In this document: piece after piece, positions 1-7,389 of the stretch | Position numbering within the stretch: the stretch's first letter is position 1 | Layout of the letters: every line of letters begins with the position of its first letter | From: Variovorax sp. Root318D1 | GTDB taxonomy: Bacteria > Pseudomonadota > Gammaproteobacteria > Burkholderiales > Burkholderiaceae_C | Direction of reading: 5' to 3' | Assembly (NCBI RefSeq): GCF_001424835.1 | Contig: NZ_LMCQ01000021.1 | Span: forward strand, 1,503-65,502 | DNA length: 64,000 nucleotides | The notes under the pieces: model-generated | Told to the model about the DNA's origin: nothing | The model's database searches: none | What the model saw: only the letters and a program-made list of their open reading frames with translations | Program-made: the position numbers and the translations under genes

Positions 1-1707
1 GACACCATCGGCGCGGCCACCGACTCGGACACGCAGGACTTCTCGACCGCCTTCAGCGCGGCGACGGTCAACTACGGCGCCGACGGGCCAGGCACCACCA
101 CTTCGAGCTTCGCGCTTGGCGTGGCCACGCAGGGCGGTGACTCCGGGCTCAAGAGCGACGGCGCCACCATCAGGCTGTACCTGGTGGGCGGCAAGGTCAT
201 CGGGTCGACTTCGGCCACCGAGGCTGGCATCACGGCGGGCAACACCATCTTCGACGTCGCGGTCAGCGCGGCCGGCTCGGTCACGCTGCAGCAGTTTGCC
301 GAGATCGATCATGCGCTGCCGGGCGTGGGGTCGAACTATGCGGACCAGGAGGCCACGCTGGCCGACACGCTGATCACCTTGACCAATTCCGTGACGGTCA
401 CCGATGGCGATGGCGACACCGCCAGCGATTCGAAGGTGCTCAACATCGGCGCCAACATCCGGTTCGACGACGACGGCCCGACGGTCACGGCCATCTCCGA
501 CCTCACCGGAGCAAACGACGGCCTACCCATTGCGGGGACCTACAACTTCTCCGTGGGCGCGGACGACGTGGACAACTCGCCGACCGACGGCATCGTGCTG
601 ACAGGCCTGACCGGCACGACCGGCGGCGGCCGGCCGATCACCGATGCGGCCGTCACGCACTTTGCCGAAGATGCGACCACGGTGACCTACAACTTCAGCT
701 TCAACTACTACCCCGGACCCACGTCGACGACGACGCAGGCGGCAAGCGGCACGGTCGTCTTCAACAAGACGGACGGCACTTTCACCTTCGATCTGAATCA
801 GCTCATCGGTGGACAAACGACGTTCTCCACGAGCTCGCCGCTGGCTTCCTTCAACTACGACACCGAGGGCAACAACTCGCCGGAGATCGTGGTCCAGCAG
901 TACAGCAGCGACTTCTTCGGCGTGCTGTCCGCCAGTTCCGCCAGGCCGCCGAGCGACACTGGCGATCTGATGTCGGGCAGCGATCACGCGTTTGCGACGG
1001 GCGAAATCTTCACCAGCGAGAGCAAGGCTTTCGTCAACGTCGCAACCAACACCCTCGGTGTGAACTCCGACACCGTCCAGGCTGGCGAGCTGCTGAACTT
1101 CGACTTCTACAGGTCGAATCCGGTGAGCAGCCCCAACCTCACGAGTCCGCCACAACGGCCCAGCGCGACCACTGTCGGTACCGACAAGGCCTACGCTGAC
1201 GCGATCAACATCACGCTCGATCAGATCACGGACGGCGAAGACGTGGCGATCCTGCTGAAGTTGTTCGATGCGTCGACCAACACCACCACGACCCGGCTGC
1301 TGATTGCCAACTCGGCGACAGACTATCAGTCGGGCACGGGAGGCACGAAGATCGTCAGCATCGGCGAGGACGACTACGACAGCGCCACCTACCAGATCGC
1401 GGGCGTACAGGTGCTCAGCAGCACCGAAGACCTCACCGGCACGGGCATCAGCCTGAGTACCCACAGCTCGGTGAACCTGACCGCCGCCGGGATGAACTAT
1501 GCCGATACGGCGGACAACGACGTGTTCAAGATCATAAAGATCGATGTGATCACGGAAACGACCATCAACTCGGACGTGGACCTGAACTTTGGAGGCCGGG
1601 TGATCGACGACGATGAGGACTTCGCGAACTTCGACTTCGACGTGCACCTGGAGATCGATGGCATCGCCAACCTGATCGGCACGACCAGTCAGCCAGCGAT
1701 CGTGTAG
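1..1707 (+). CDS. DUF5801 / T1SS-143-type repeat surface protein, C-terminal part (truncated by window start)
   Basis: The reading frame is open from the first base, so only the last 568 residues are seen. They begin inside a DUF5801-type repeat: a beta-rich unit containing GGKVIGST, QQFAEIDHALPG and a closing TVTDGDGDTAS...IRFDDDGP motif. A unique C-terminal region of about 400 residues follows. It is rich in Asp, Thr, Ser and Asn, has almost no Cys, and ends in a short acidic-hydrophobic tail (NLIGTTSQPAIV), as expected for a type I secretion substrate. No GGxGxD nonapeptide repeats are visible. The whole segment is a close paralogue of the C-terminal part of the protein encoded at 12408-16088 on the other strand. 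It is therefore probably exported by the type I system at 6-12 kb and acts at the cell surface, as an adhesin or matrix protein; that role is inferred. Confidence 0.85.
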   Translation, partial: DTIGAATDSDTQDFSTAFSAATVNYGADGPGTTTSSFALGVATQGGDSGLKSDGATIRLYLVGGKVIGSTSATEAGITAGNTIFDVAVSAAGSVTLQQFAEIDHALPGVGSNYADQEATLADTLITLTNSVTVTDGDGDTASDSKVLNIGANIRFDDDGPTVTAISDLTGANDGLPIAGTYNFSVGADDVDNSPTDGIVLTGLTGTTGGGRPITDAAVTHFAEDATTVTYNFSFNYYPGPTSTTTQAASGTVVFNKTDGTFTFDLNQLIGGQTTFSTSSPLASFNYDTEGNNSPEIVVQQYSSDFFGVLSASSARPPSDTGDLMSGSDHAFATGEIFTSESKAFVNVATNTLGVNSDTVQAGELLNFDFYRSNPVSSPNLTSPPQRPSATTVGTDKAYADAINITLDQITDGEDVAILLKLFDASTNTTTTRLLIANSATDYQSGTGGTKIVSIGEDDYDSATYQIAGVQVLSSTEDLTGTGISLSTHSSVNLTAAGMNYADTADNDVFKIIKIDVITETTINSDVDLNFGGRVIDDDEDFANFDFDVHLEIDGIANLIGTTSQPAIV

Positions 1708-1726
1708 CGGGCTCCCAAGCAAGGGG

Positions 1727-1758
1727 AAAAGGGGGCGGCAGAAATGCCGCCCCCTTTT
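1727..1758 (+). terminator. Rho-independent terminator after the repeat-protein gene
   Basis: A perfect inverted repeat with 14-bp arms (AAAAGGGGGCGGCA / TGCCGCCCCCTTTT) encloses a GAAA tetraloop and ends in a T-run. It starts 19 bases after the stop codon at 1707. The A/T ends make it potentially bidirectional, but no opposing gene reaches it. Confidence 0.93.
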
Positions 1759-1836
1759 CATCTGGCTTGCGCCAGGTGTACAAACGCCGCATCCCGGAGT
1801 TGCTCATCAGGCACCAACATCCTGTCGCTTGCAATT

Positions 1837-1852
1837 AGATCGCATGCGATAT
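1837..1852. promoter_or_regulatory. Palindromic operator upstream of the OhrR-like gene
   Basis: The sequence AGATCGC-AT-GCGATAT forms 7-bp arms (6 of 7 paired) around a 2-base centre. The same element with perfect arms occurs at 2381-2396, upstream of the hydrolase gene. A MarR/OhrR dimer binding both sites, repressing itself and its target, is the simplest reading. That is inference from symmetry and position. Confidence 0.7.
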
Positions 1853-1864
1853 ATAGTTCGGCCC

Positions 1865-2341
1865 ATGCCTTCCAACCTGCTCCCCGCGAAGTCCGCAGCC
1901 GCCCCTCAGGGCGACTCGCTGGCGCTGGACGAGCAGCTCTGCTTCGCCCTCTATTCGACGATGTTGAGCCTCAACAAGGTCTACCGCGGCCTGCTGCGCG
2001 ACCTGGACCTTACCTACCTGCAATACCTCGTCATGCTGGTGCTGTGGGAGCAGGACGGCGTCAACGTGTCCGAGATCTGCGCGCGCCTGGCGCTCGAAAC
2101 GACCACCCTCACTCCCCTCCTCAAGCGGCTCGAAGCGCGTGGCCTCATTCAGCGCGTTCGGTCGGCAACGGACGAACGGCAGGTGATCGTGTCGCTCACC
2201 TCCGAAGGCCGCGCACTTCGCGCCAAGGCGAAGGCGCTTCCGTCATGCCTGGCCGAGGCCATGGAGCTGCCGCCCAAGGACATCGTCAAGCTGCGCACGC
2301 AGTTGAAAACGCTGCGTTCCAACCTCGACAGGAACGCGTGA
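1865..2341 (+). CDS. MarR family regulator, OhrR-like (peroxide-sensing type)
   Basis: This 158-residue winged-helix regulator resembles OhrR. The N-terminal part carries LDEQLCFALYSTML, which holds the conserved reactive cysteine that senses organic hydroperoxides in OhrR, followed by LTYLQYLVMLVLWE. The DNA-binding region has LALETTTLTPLLKRLEARGLI and the wing DERQVIVSLTSEGR. A start further upstream (TTG at 1829 or ATG at 1844) would place the operator at 1837-1852 inside the gene, so ATG 1865 is preferred although its ribosome binding site is weak. The gene lies 112 bases upstream of a Tat-exported alpha/beta hydrolase that carries the same operator. In the OhrR family the usual target is ohr, which is absent here, so the regulated function differs from the textbook case. 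Confidence 0.85.
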   Translation: MPSNLLPAKSAAAPQGDSLALDEQLCFALYSTMLSLNKVYRGLLRDLDLTYLQYLVMLVLWEQDGVNVSEICARLALETTTLTPLLKRLEARGLIQRVRSATDERQVIVSLTSEGRALRAKAKALPSCLAEAMELPPKDIVKLRTQLKTLRSNLDRNA

Positions 2342-2380
2342 TGGCCCGCCGCACCGCCTTCCTGCTTCTTTTTCATATTT

Positions 2381-2396
2381 ATATCGCACGCGATAT
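2381..2396. promoter_or_regulatory. Palindromic operator upstream of the Tat-exported hydrolase
   Basis: ATATCGC-AC-GCGATAT has perfect 7-bp arms around a 2-base centre. It lies 57 bases upstream of the hydrolase start in an AT-rich stretch suited to a promoter. It matches the element at 1837-1852 in front of the OhrR-like gene. Confidence 0.75.
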
Positions 2397-2453
2397 TAAT
2401 ACGTACGATAGTTTTAACCTGCATTAACCACGACGTCAAAAAAGGAACGCACC

Positions 2454-3470
2454 ATGTCCGCAAACAGCAAAAATCTCACCGCCACCCCGACCCGCCGCAG
2501 CCTGCTGGTCGGCGGCGCTTCCGTTGCAGCCGGAACCCTCGCGGGGACCTGCTTGTCCACCGCGGCATCCGCCGCTTCCACCGCCGCGCCGAAGCCCGGC
2601 GCGGTCCACGCCTCTTCACTCAAAGGAAAGCAAGTCATGAGCAACACCATCGTCACCAAAGACGGCACCCAGCTCTACTTCAAGGACTGGGGCCCCAGCA
2701 CCGGCCAACCCGTCGTGTTCAGCCACGGCTGGCCGCTCAATTCCGACAGCTGGGAATCGCAGATGCTGTTCCTTGCATCGCAGGGCTACCGCGCCGTGGC
2801 GCATGACCGCCGCGGCCACGGCCGCTCCAGCCAGCCCTGGAACGGCAATGACATGAACACCTACGCCGACGACCTGGCCACGGTCATCGAAACGCTGGAC
2901 CTGAAGAACGCCATCCTGGTCGGCTTCTCGACCGGCGGCGGCGAGGTGGCGCGCTACATCGGCCGCCACGGCACCAAGCGCGTGGCCAAGGCCGCGCTGA
3001 TATCGGCCGTGCCGCCGCAAATGCTGAAGACCGCCGCCAATCCGGGCGGCCTGCCGATGGAGGTGTTCGACGGCCTGCGCGCGGCCCAGCTCGCCAACCG
3101 CTCGCAGTTCTACAAGGACTTGCCCACGGGTCCGTTCTTCGGCTTCAACCGGCCGGGCGCGAAGGTGTCGCAAGGCTTGATCGACGCATGGTGGGCGCAG
3201 GGCATGATGGCCGGCCACAAGAACACCTATGACTCGATCAAGGCGTTCTCGGAAACCGACTTCACCGAAGACCTGAAGAAGTTCGACGTGCCCACGCTCA
3301 TCGTCCACGGCGACGACGACCAGATCGTGCCGATCGGCGCATCGGGCCTGGCCTCGGCCAAGCTGGTGAAGAACAACAAGCTCATCGTCTATCCGGGCGC
3401 GCCGCATGGGCTGACCGACACGCACAAGGAAAAGTTCAACGCGGATTTGCTGGCGTTCATCAAGTCCTGA
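2454..3470 (+). CDS. Tat-exported alpha/beta hydrolase, non-heme chloroperoxidase/esterase type
   Basis: The 338-residue protein starts with a twin-arginine signal (TRRSLLVGG, then a hydrophobic stretch ending near ASA). The rest is an alpha/beta hydrolase of the non-heme chloroperoxidase / arylesterase group: oxyanion HGW, nucleophile elbow GFSTGGG with Ser at about residue 162, acid in HGDDDQIVP and histidine in GAPHGLTD. Close relatives normally begin at the MSNTIVTKDG segment, here residue 62 (ATG at 2637). That codon is preceded by its own purine-rich AAAGGAAAG, so a cytoplasmic form made from the internal start is possible. The enzyme may be an esterase or a perhydrolase; the substrate is unknown. 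Control by the OhrR-like regulator at 1865 is suggested by the shared palindrome. Confidence 0.85.
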   Translation: MSANSKNLTATPTRRSLLVGGASVAAGTLAGTCLSTAASAASTAAPKPGAVHASSLKGKQVMSNTIVTKDGTQLYFKDWGPSTGQPVVFSHGWPLNSDSWESQMLFLASQGYRAVAHDRRGHGRSSQPWNGNDMNTYADDLATVIETLDLKNAILVGFSTGGGEVARYIGRHGTKRVAKAALISAVPPQMLKTAANPGGLPMEVFDGLRAAQLANRSQFYKDLPTGPFFGFNRPGAKVSQGLIDAWWAQGMMAGHKNTYDSIKAFSETDFTEDLKKFDVPTLIVHGDDDQIVPIGASGLASAKLVKNNKLIVYPGAPHGLTDTHKEKFNADLLAFIKS

Positions 3471-3546
3471 GCGTTCCACCGGCCCTGTAGCAGGGCCTCT
3501 TGCCCCCTCTTTCTCTGAGAGGGGGCCGAACCCTTCCCTTCTTTCT

Positions 3547-3657
3547 CCCTCTCCCTCTGGGAGAGGGTTGGGGTGAGGGCATCGGCGTCAAAGAAACGGC
3601 CGCGCCTGATCACAGGCACATGCCCTCACCCCCGCCCTCTCCCAGAGGGAGAGGGAG
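3547..3657. repeat. REP-like inverted repeat pair between convergent genes
   Basis: Two copies of a roughly 34-bp element face each other: CCCTCTCCCTCTGGGAGAGGG plus TTGGGGTGAGGGC at about 3549-3582, and its near-exact reverse complement GCCCTCACCCC...CTCTCCCAGAGGGAGAGGG at about 3622-3656. Each copy is itself a hairpin, and the pair can form a long stem. It sits between the convergent hydrolase and acetolactate synthase genes, where it could stop transcription from both sides. Elements of this GGGAGAGGG type are widespread extragenic palindromes in proteobacteria. Confidence 0.8.
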
Positions 3658-3683
3658 TCAAACCGGGAGAGAAAGTCAAACGC

Positions 3684-5477
3684 TCAAGACTCTTCTTCAT
3701 ACCACCGGTCCTTCGAAAGCATCACCCGGTGGTGCCCACACCCCGCCGGCATCATCGGAAAGCAGTTCTCCTGCGCTGCAACCTGCACGTCGAGAAAGAA
3801 CGGCCCTTCGCTGGCAAGGCATTCAGCAAGCGCCGCCACCAGCTCGGCCGGATCACAAACGCGCCGCGCACCCCAGCCAAAAGCCTTGGCCAGCGCCACG
3901 AAATCCGGCAGCGCCTCGTTCCAGCTGTGGCTCAGGCGGTTGCCGTGGTTGAGCTCCTGCCACTGTCGCACCATGCCCATGTAGCCGTTGTTGCACAGCA
4001 CCAGCTTGACTGGCGCCCGATGCTGCACGGCCGTTGAAAGCTCCTGGATGTTCATGAGCACCGAGGCGTCGCCGCTCACGCACACAGTGAGCGCGCCGGG
4101 GTGCGCAACCTGCGCGCCGATGGCCGCCGGCAATCCGTAGCCCATGGTGCCGGCACCACCCGAAGTGAGCCAGCGCCGCGGCCGGTCGAAGCGCAGGTAT
4201 TGCGCGGCCCACATCTGGTGCTGGCCCACGTCGGTCGACACGATGGCGTCGCGCCCGGCGATGGCGCGCTGCAGCGACGACATCAGCTGCTGCGGCAGGA
4301 TGGCATCCGCGCGCGGCGTGAAGCCGAGGCAATCTTCCGCGCGCCAGCGTTCGATGCGCTGCCACCAGGGCGCAAGCCGTTCGGGCGCAAAGTCACCCGC
4401 GGGCAGCAGCGCGAGCAGGGCTTGGACGATGTCGCCGCAATCGCCGACCATCGGCACGTCGACCTTCACCACCTTGTTGATGCTGCCCGGATCGATGTCG
4501 ATGTGGATCTTGCGCGCATGCGGGCAGAACTCGTCGAGCTTGCCGGTCACGCGGTCGTCGAAGCGCGCGCCGACGCACACCACCAGGTCGGCCTCGTGCA
4601 TGGCCAGGTTGGCTTCGAGCATCCCGTGCATGCCCAGCATGCCGATGAATTTCGGGTCCGATGCTGGAAAGGCGCCGAGCCCCATGAGCGTGAGCGTGCA
4701 CGGCGCGTGCAAGCGGTGCACCAGCTGCGCGAAGGCTTCGCACGCGGCCGGGCCCGAGTTGATCAGCCCGCCGCCGCCATAGAGCACCGGCCGGCGAGCC
4801 GTCGAGATCAGGTCGGCCGCGCGCTGCAGCATGGCCTTTGGTGGCAGCGCGGCCCTGCCTGTGCGCAGAGCACGCAGCGGCCGGGGTTCGGTTCCGTGGC
4901 CCAGCCGCATGAGCTGCACATCCTTGGGCACGTCGAGCAGCACCGGCCCCGGCCGCCCGGAAGCGGCGATCTCCAACGCGCGCCGCACCAGCTGCGGCAC
5001 GTCGTCGGCCGCGCGCACCTGCTGGTTCCACTTGGTCACAGGGCGAGACATGCCAAGCGCATCGCTCTCCTGGAAGGCCTGCGTGCCGATCACCCCGGTC
5101 GCCACCTGCCCGCTGATGCACAAGAGCGGCACCGAATCGCTGATGGCGTCGAGCAGGCCGCTGATGGTGTTGCCCACGCCCGGCCCCGACGTGACGAGCA
5201 CCACGCCCACGCGCCCCGTGGTGCGCGCATAGCCTTCGGCGGCATGCACGGCGGCCTGCTCATGCCGCACCAGCACATGGCGCAGCCGAGGCTCGCCGTG
5301 GAGCGCGTCATAAAGCGGCAGCGCGGCGCCGCCCGGGTAGCCAAAAAGCGTGTCGACACCGCATTCGACCAATGTGTCGAGCAGGGCCTCGGCCCCGTTG
5401 CGCACGCGGGTCGCATCGGCCGAGGCCGCGTGCTGAAGGGATGGAGAAGAAGTCGGGGGAAGGTCGAGCAGTCGCAT
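3684..5477 (-). CDS. ilvB: Acetolactate synthase large subunit-like, ThDP-dependent enzyme
   Basis: The 597-residue protein has the three-domain layout of acetohydroxyacid synthase. The N-terminal ThDP-activating glutamate is in VRHEQAAVHAAEGYAR (Glu at about residue 73). The central domain has the expected length, and the C-terminal ThDP/Mg site starts with GDASVLMNIQEL near residue 467. ATG 5477 is chosen because upstream codons would run into the divergent regulator's promoter region and lack homology. It would condense two pyruvates to acetolactate in branched-chain amino-acid synthesis, or act catabolically. No regulatory small subunit (ilvN/ilvH) and no ilvC lie next to it, so it is probably a second, stand-alone copy controlled by the divergent Lrp-type regulator at 5543. 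Related ThDP enzymes such as sulfoacetaldehyde acetyltransferase cannot be fully excluded. Confidence 0.82.
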   Translation of the reverse strand: MRLLDLPPTSSPSLQHAASADATRVRNGAEALLDTLVECGVDTLFGYPGGAALPLYDALHGEPRLRHVLVRHEQAAVHAAEGYARTTGRVGVVLVTSGPGVGNTISGLLDAISDSVPLLCISGQVATGVIGTQAFQESDALGMSRPVTKWNQQVRAADDVPQLVRRALEIAASGRPGPVLLDVPKDVQLMRLGHGTEPRPLRALRTGRAALPPKAMLQRAADLISTARRPVLYGGGGLINSGPAACEAFAQLVHRLHAPCTLTLMGLGAFPASDPKFIGMLGMHGMLEANLAMHEADLVVCVGARFDDRVTGKLDEFCPHARKIHIDIDPGSINKVVKVDVPMVGDCGDIVQALLALLPAGDFAPERLAPWWQRIERWRAEDCLGFTPRADAILPQQLMSSLQRAIAGRDAIVSTDVGQHQMWAAQYLRFDRPRRWLTSGGAGTMGYGLPAAIGAQVAHPGALTVCVSGDASVLMNIQELSTAVQHRAPVKLVLCNNGYMGMVRQWQELNHGNRLSHSWNEALPDFVALAKAFGWGARRVCDPAELVAALAECLASEGPFFLDVQVAAQENCFPMMPAGCGHHRVMLSKDRWYEEES

Positions 5478-5542
5478 GCCGTCGATTCTTCCGGTTCTGA
5501 TGCAGAATTTGCTTCTTTCTTTTTGCTCATTCGACCCTGTTA

Positions 5543-6037
5543 ATGAAAACCCTTCGGAAAACACCCGGTAAAGAAGAAGGATCTTTCGACAAGATCGACA
5601 TGGCGATCCTGCGGGTGCTGCTGCTCGACTCGCGCAAGACCCTGCAGGAGATCGGCCATGAGGTCGGACTGTCGCCCACCAGTTGCTGGACGCGCATCAA
5701 GAAGCTCGAAGCCCAGGGCGTGATCAAGCGCTACACCATCGATGTCGATCCGGCCAAGCTCGGCTATCACGATTCGGTCATCGTGCAGGTCACGCTCGAA
5801 AGCCATACCGACGAAACGCTGTACGACTTCGGCCGCGTGCTGGCAACCATTCCGGAGATCCAGGAGGCCTACCTGGTGTCTGGGGACTACGACTACTACA
5901 TCCGCATTGCGGTGCGCGACACGCGCGACTACGAGCGGCTGCTGCGTGAAAAGCTCTACAAGATCCCGGGCATCCGCCACAGCAAGTCGCACTTCGTGCT
6001 GCGCGTGCTGAAGGAGACCAGCGTGCCCGTCATCTGA
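5543..6037 (+). CDS. Lrp/AsnC family transcriptional regulator
   Basis: This 164-residue protein has an N-terminal helix-turn-helix (DMAILRVLLLDSRKTLQEIG, then LSPTSCWTRIKKLEAQGVI, about residues 18-60) and a C-terminal RAM/AsnC ligand domain (YLVSGDYDYYIRIAVRDTRDYERLL). It diverges from the acetolactate synthase gene, with 65 bases between the two starts, a typical arrangement for a local regulator responding to an amino acid. Its 3' end lies 11 bases from the convergent tolC-like gene. Confidence 0.92.
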   Translation: MKTLRKTPGKEEGSFDKIDMAILRVLLLDSRKTLQEIGHEVGLSPTSCWTRIKKLEAQGVIKRYTIDVDPAKLGYHDSVIVQVTLESHTDETLYDFGRVLATIPEIQEAYLVSGDYDYYIRIAVRDTRDYERLLREKLYKIPGIRHSKSHFVLRVLKETSVPVI

Positions 6038-6048
6038 CGGGCCGGGAA

Positions 6049-7389
6049 TCAACGCACGAGCCAGCCGTTGATCTCGTCGATGACCTCGGTTTTGGGGCCG
6101 CCCGCAAGCGCCTGCAAGCGTACGCGCGACAGCATGTAGACAAAGCGGGCCTGGGCCAGGTCGCGCTGCGCGGAGACCTTCAGCTGCTCCGCATTCAGCA
6201 CGTCGGGCAAGGTGCGGCTGCCGGCCTCGAACGATCGGCTGTTCGAGATGACGACCTGCTCCGCGGACCGCACCGCCTGTTCGAGCGCGCGAACCCGGAG
6301 GACGCCTTCCGTCACGCCGCGGAACTCGCGATGCAGGCGCACCCCCAGATCGCGGCGCATGGCCTCGAGGGCCTCTTCGGCGCGCTGTTGCCCTGCGAGC
6401 GCCTGCCGCACGGTCGAGCTCACGTAGCCGCCCGCATAAAGCGGAATGTTGAGCTGCAGGCCGATGGACCGGTTGGTGTAGCGGGTCTTGATGCTGTTGA
6501 TCGTGTCGCTGTCGTTGCGCGACCACTGGGCGACGGCGTCCAGGGTCGGGTAGTGGCCGGCTTGGGCCTTCTCCACCTCGTATTTGGCCGCTTCCACCTG
6601 CGCGACGAGCGATTGGAGTTCGGGGCTGTTGGCCTCGGCCTGCTCGACCCAGGCTTCCAGCCGGTCGGGCGTCGGCGGGACCAGCCGCATCCTGGACGAA
6701 TCCAGCGGCGCCAGCCGGTCGATCGGGCGATTGACCAGGCTCTGGATCTGCCTGCGCGTGAAGTCCAGGTTCTGGCGCGCCTCGAGTTCCTGCGCCACGT
6801 TGAGATCCAGCGCCGCACGTGCTTCGTCGATGTCGGTGCGCGTGCCCAGGCCGGCCCTGAACCGCTTCTCTGCCGCATCGAACTGGGTCGTGTAGGCCGT
6901 CTTCTGCGCCAGCACCAGCGCAAGATGCTCCTCGGCCAGGAGCGCTTCAAAGTAGGCGCCGCTCACGCGGACGCCGACGTTCTGCGTCTCGCGCTCCAGT
7001 GTTGCCTCTGCATCGTCGACCTGCGCCTTCGCCTGGCGGTAGTCGGCCAGCAGTTGCATGCGAAAGAGCGGCTGCCGCAAAGTCAACGCCTCGCTGCTGC
7101 TGGTGTAGCGCAGGTTGGCGGTGACCAGCTGCCCGGAGGCATCGGGCGAGGTCCGTTCCAGTGAATTTCGATAGCGAGAGACGCTCGCCGACACGCTGGG
7201 AAGCAGCTGCGCCCGGGCCTGCGGCACGCGCTCGCGCCGGGCATCCGTGGCCGCCCGCACGGCGCGGATCGTCGAGTCTTGAACCAGCGCTTCCCCATAG
7301 GCCTGCGACAAGTCGAGCGACCAAGACTGCCCGGAGAATAGGCTGGCGGCAGCAGCGAATACCAGCAGGTTTTTTTTGTTCACCTTCAT
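6049..7389 (-). CDS. TolC family outer-membrane protein of the type I secretion system
   Basis: The 446-residue protein has an N-terminal signal peptide (KKNLLVFAAAASLFSGQSWS) and the duplicated coiled-coil pattern of TolC proteins, with QAYGEALVQDSTIRAVRAAT in the first half and LQLNIPLYAGGYVSSTVRQA in the second. It would form the outer-membrane channel of the exporter. Its start overlaps the HlyD gene stop by 4 bases (7386-7389), so the two are translationally coupled. It is the last gene of the secretion operon running from about 12.3 kb, probably read from as far as the substrate gene at 16 kb. Confidence 0.92.
   Translation of the reverse strand: MKVNKKNLLVFAAAASLFSGQSWSLDLSQAYGEALVQDSTIRAVRAATDARRERVPQARAQLLPSVSASVSRYRNSLERTSPDASGQLVTANLRYTSSSEALTLRQPLFRMQLLADYRQAKAQVDDAEATLERETQNVGVRVSGAYFEALLAEEHLALVLAQKTAYTTQFDAAEKRFRAGLGTRTDIDEARAALDLNVAQELEARQNLDFTRRQIQSLVNRPIDRLAPLDSSRMRLVPPTPDRLEAWVEQAEANSPELQSLVAQVEAAKYEVEKAQAGHYPTLDAVAQWSRNDSDTINSIKTRYTNRSIGLQLNIPLYAGGYVSSTVRQALAGQQRAEEALEAMRRDLGVRLHREFRGVTEGVLRVRALEQAVRSAEQVVISNSRSFEAGSRTLPDVLNAEQLKVSAQRDLAQARFVYMLSRVRLQALAGGPKTEVIDEINGWLVR

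Noticed and set aside
523..1761. Long open frame (412 aa) on the - strand, opposite the first repeat-protein gene
   Set aside because: Its product is Arg/Gly/Val-rich with no domain pattern. It mirrors the codon structure of the real gene, a usual artefact in high-GC DNA.
1829..1864. Upstream TTG/ATG starts for the OhrR-like gene
   Set aside because: They would put the palindromic operator inside the coding region, and the added residues do not match the family N-terminus.
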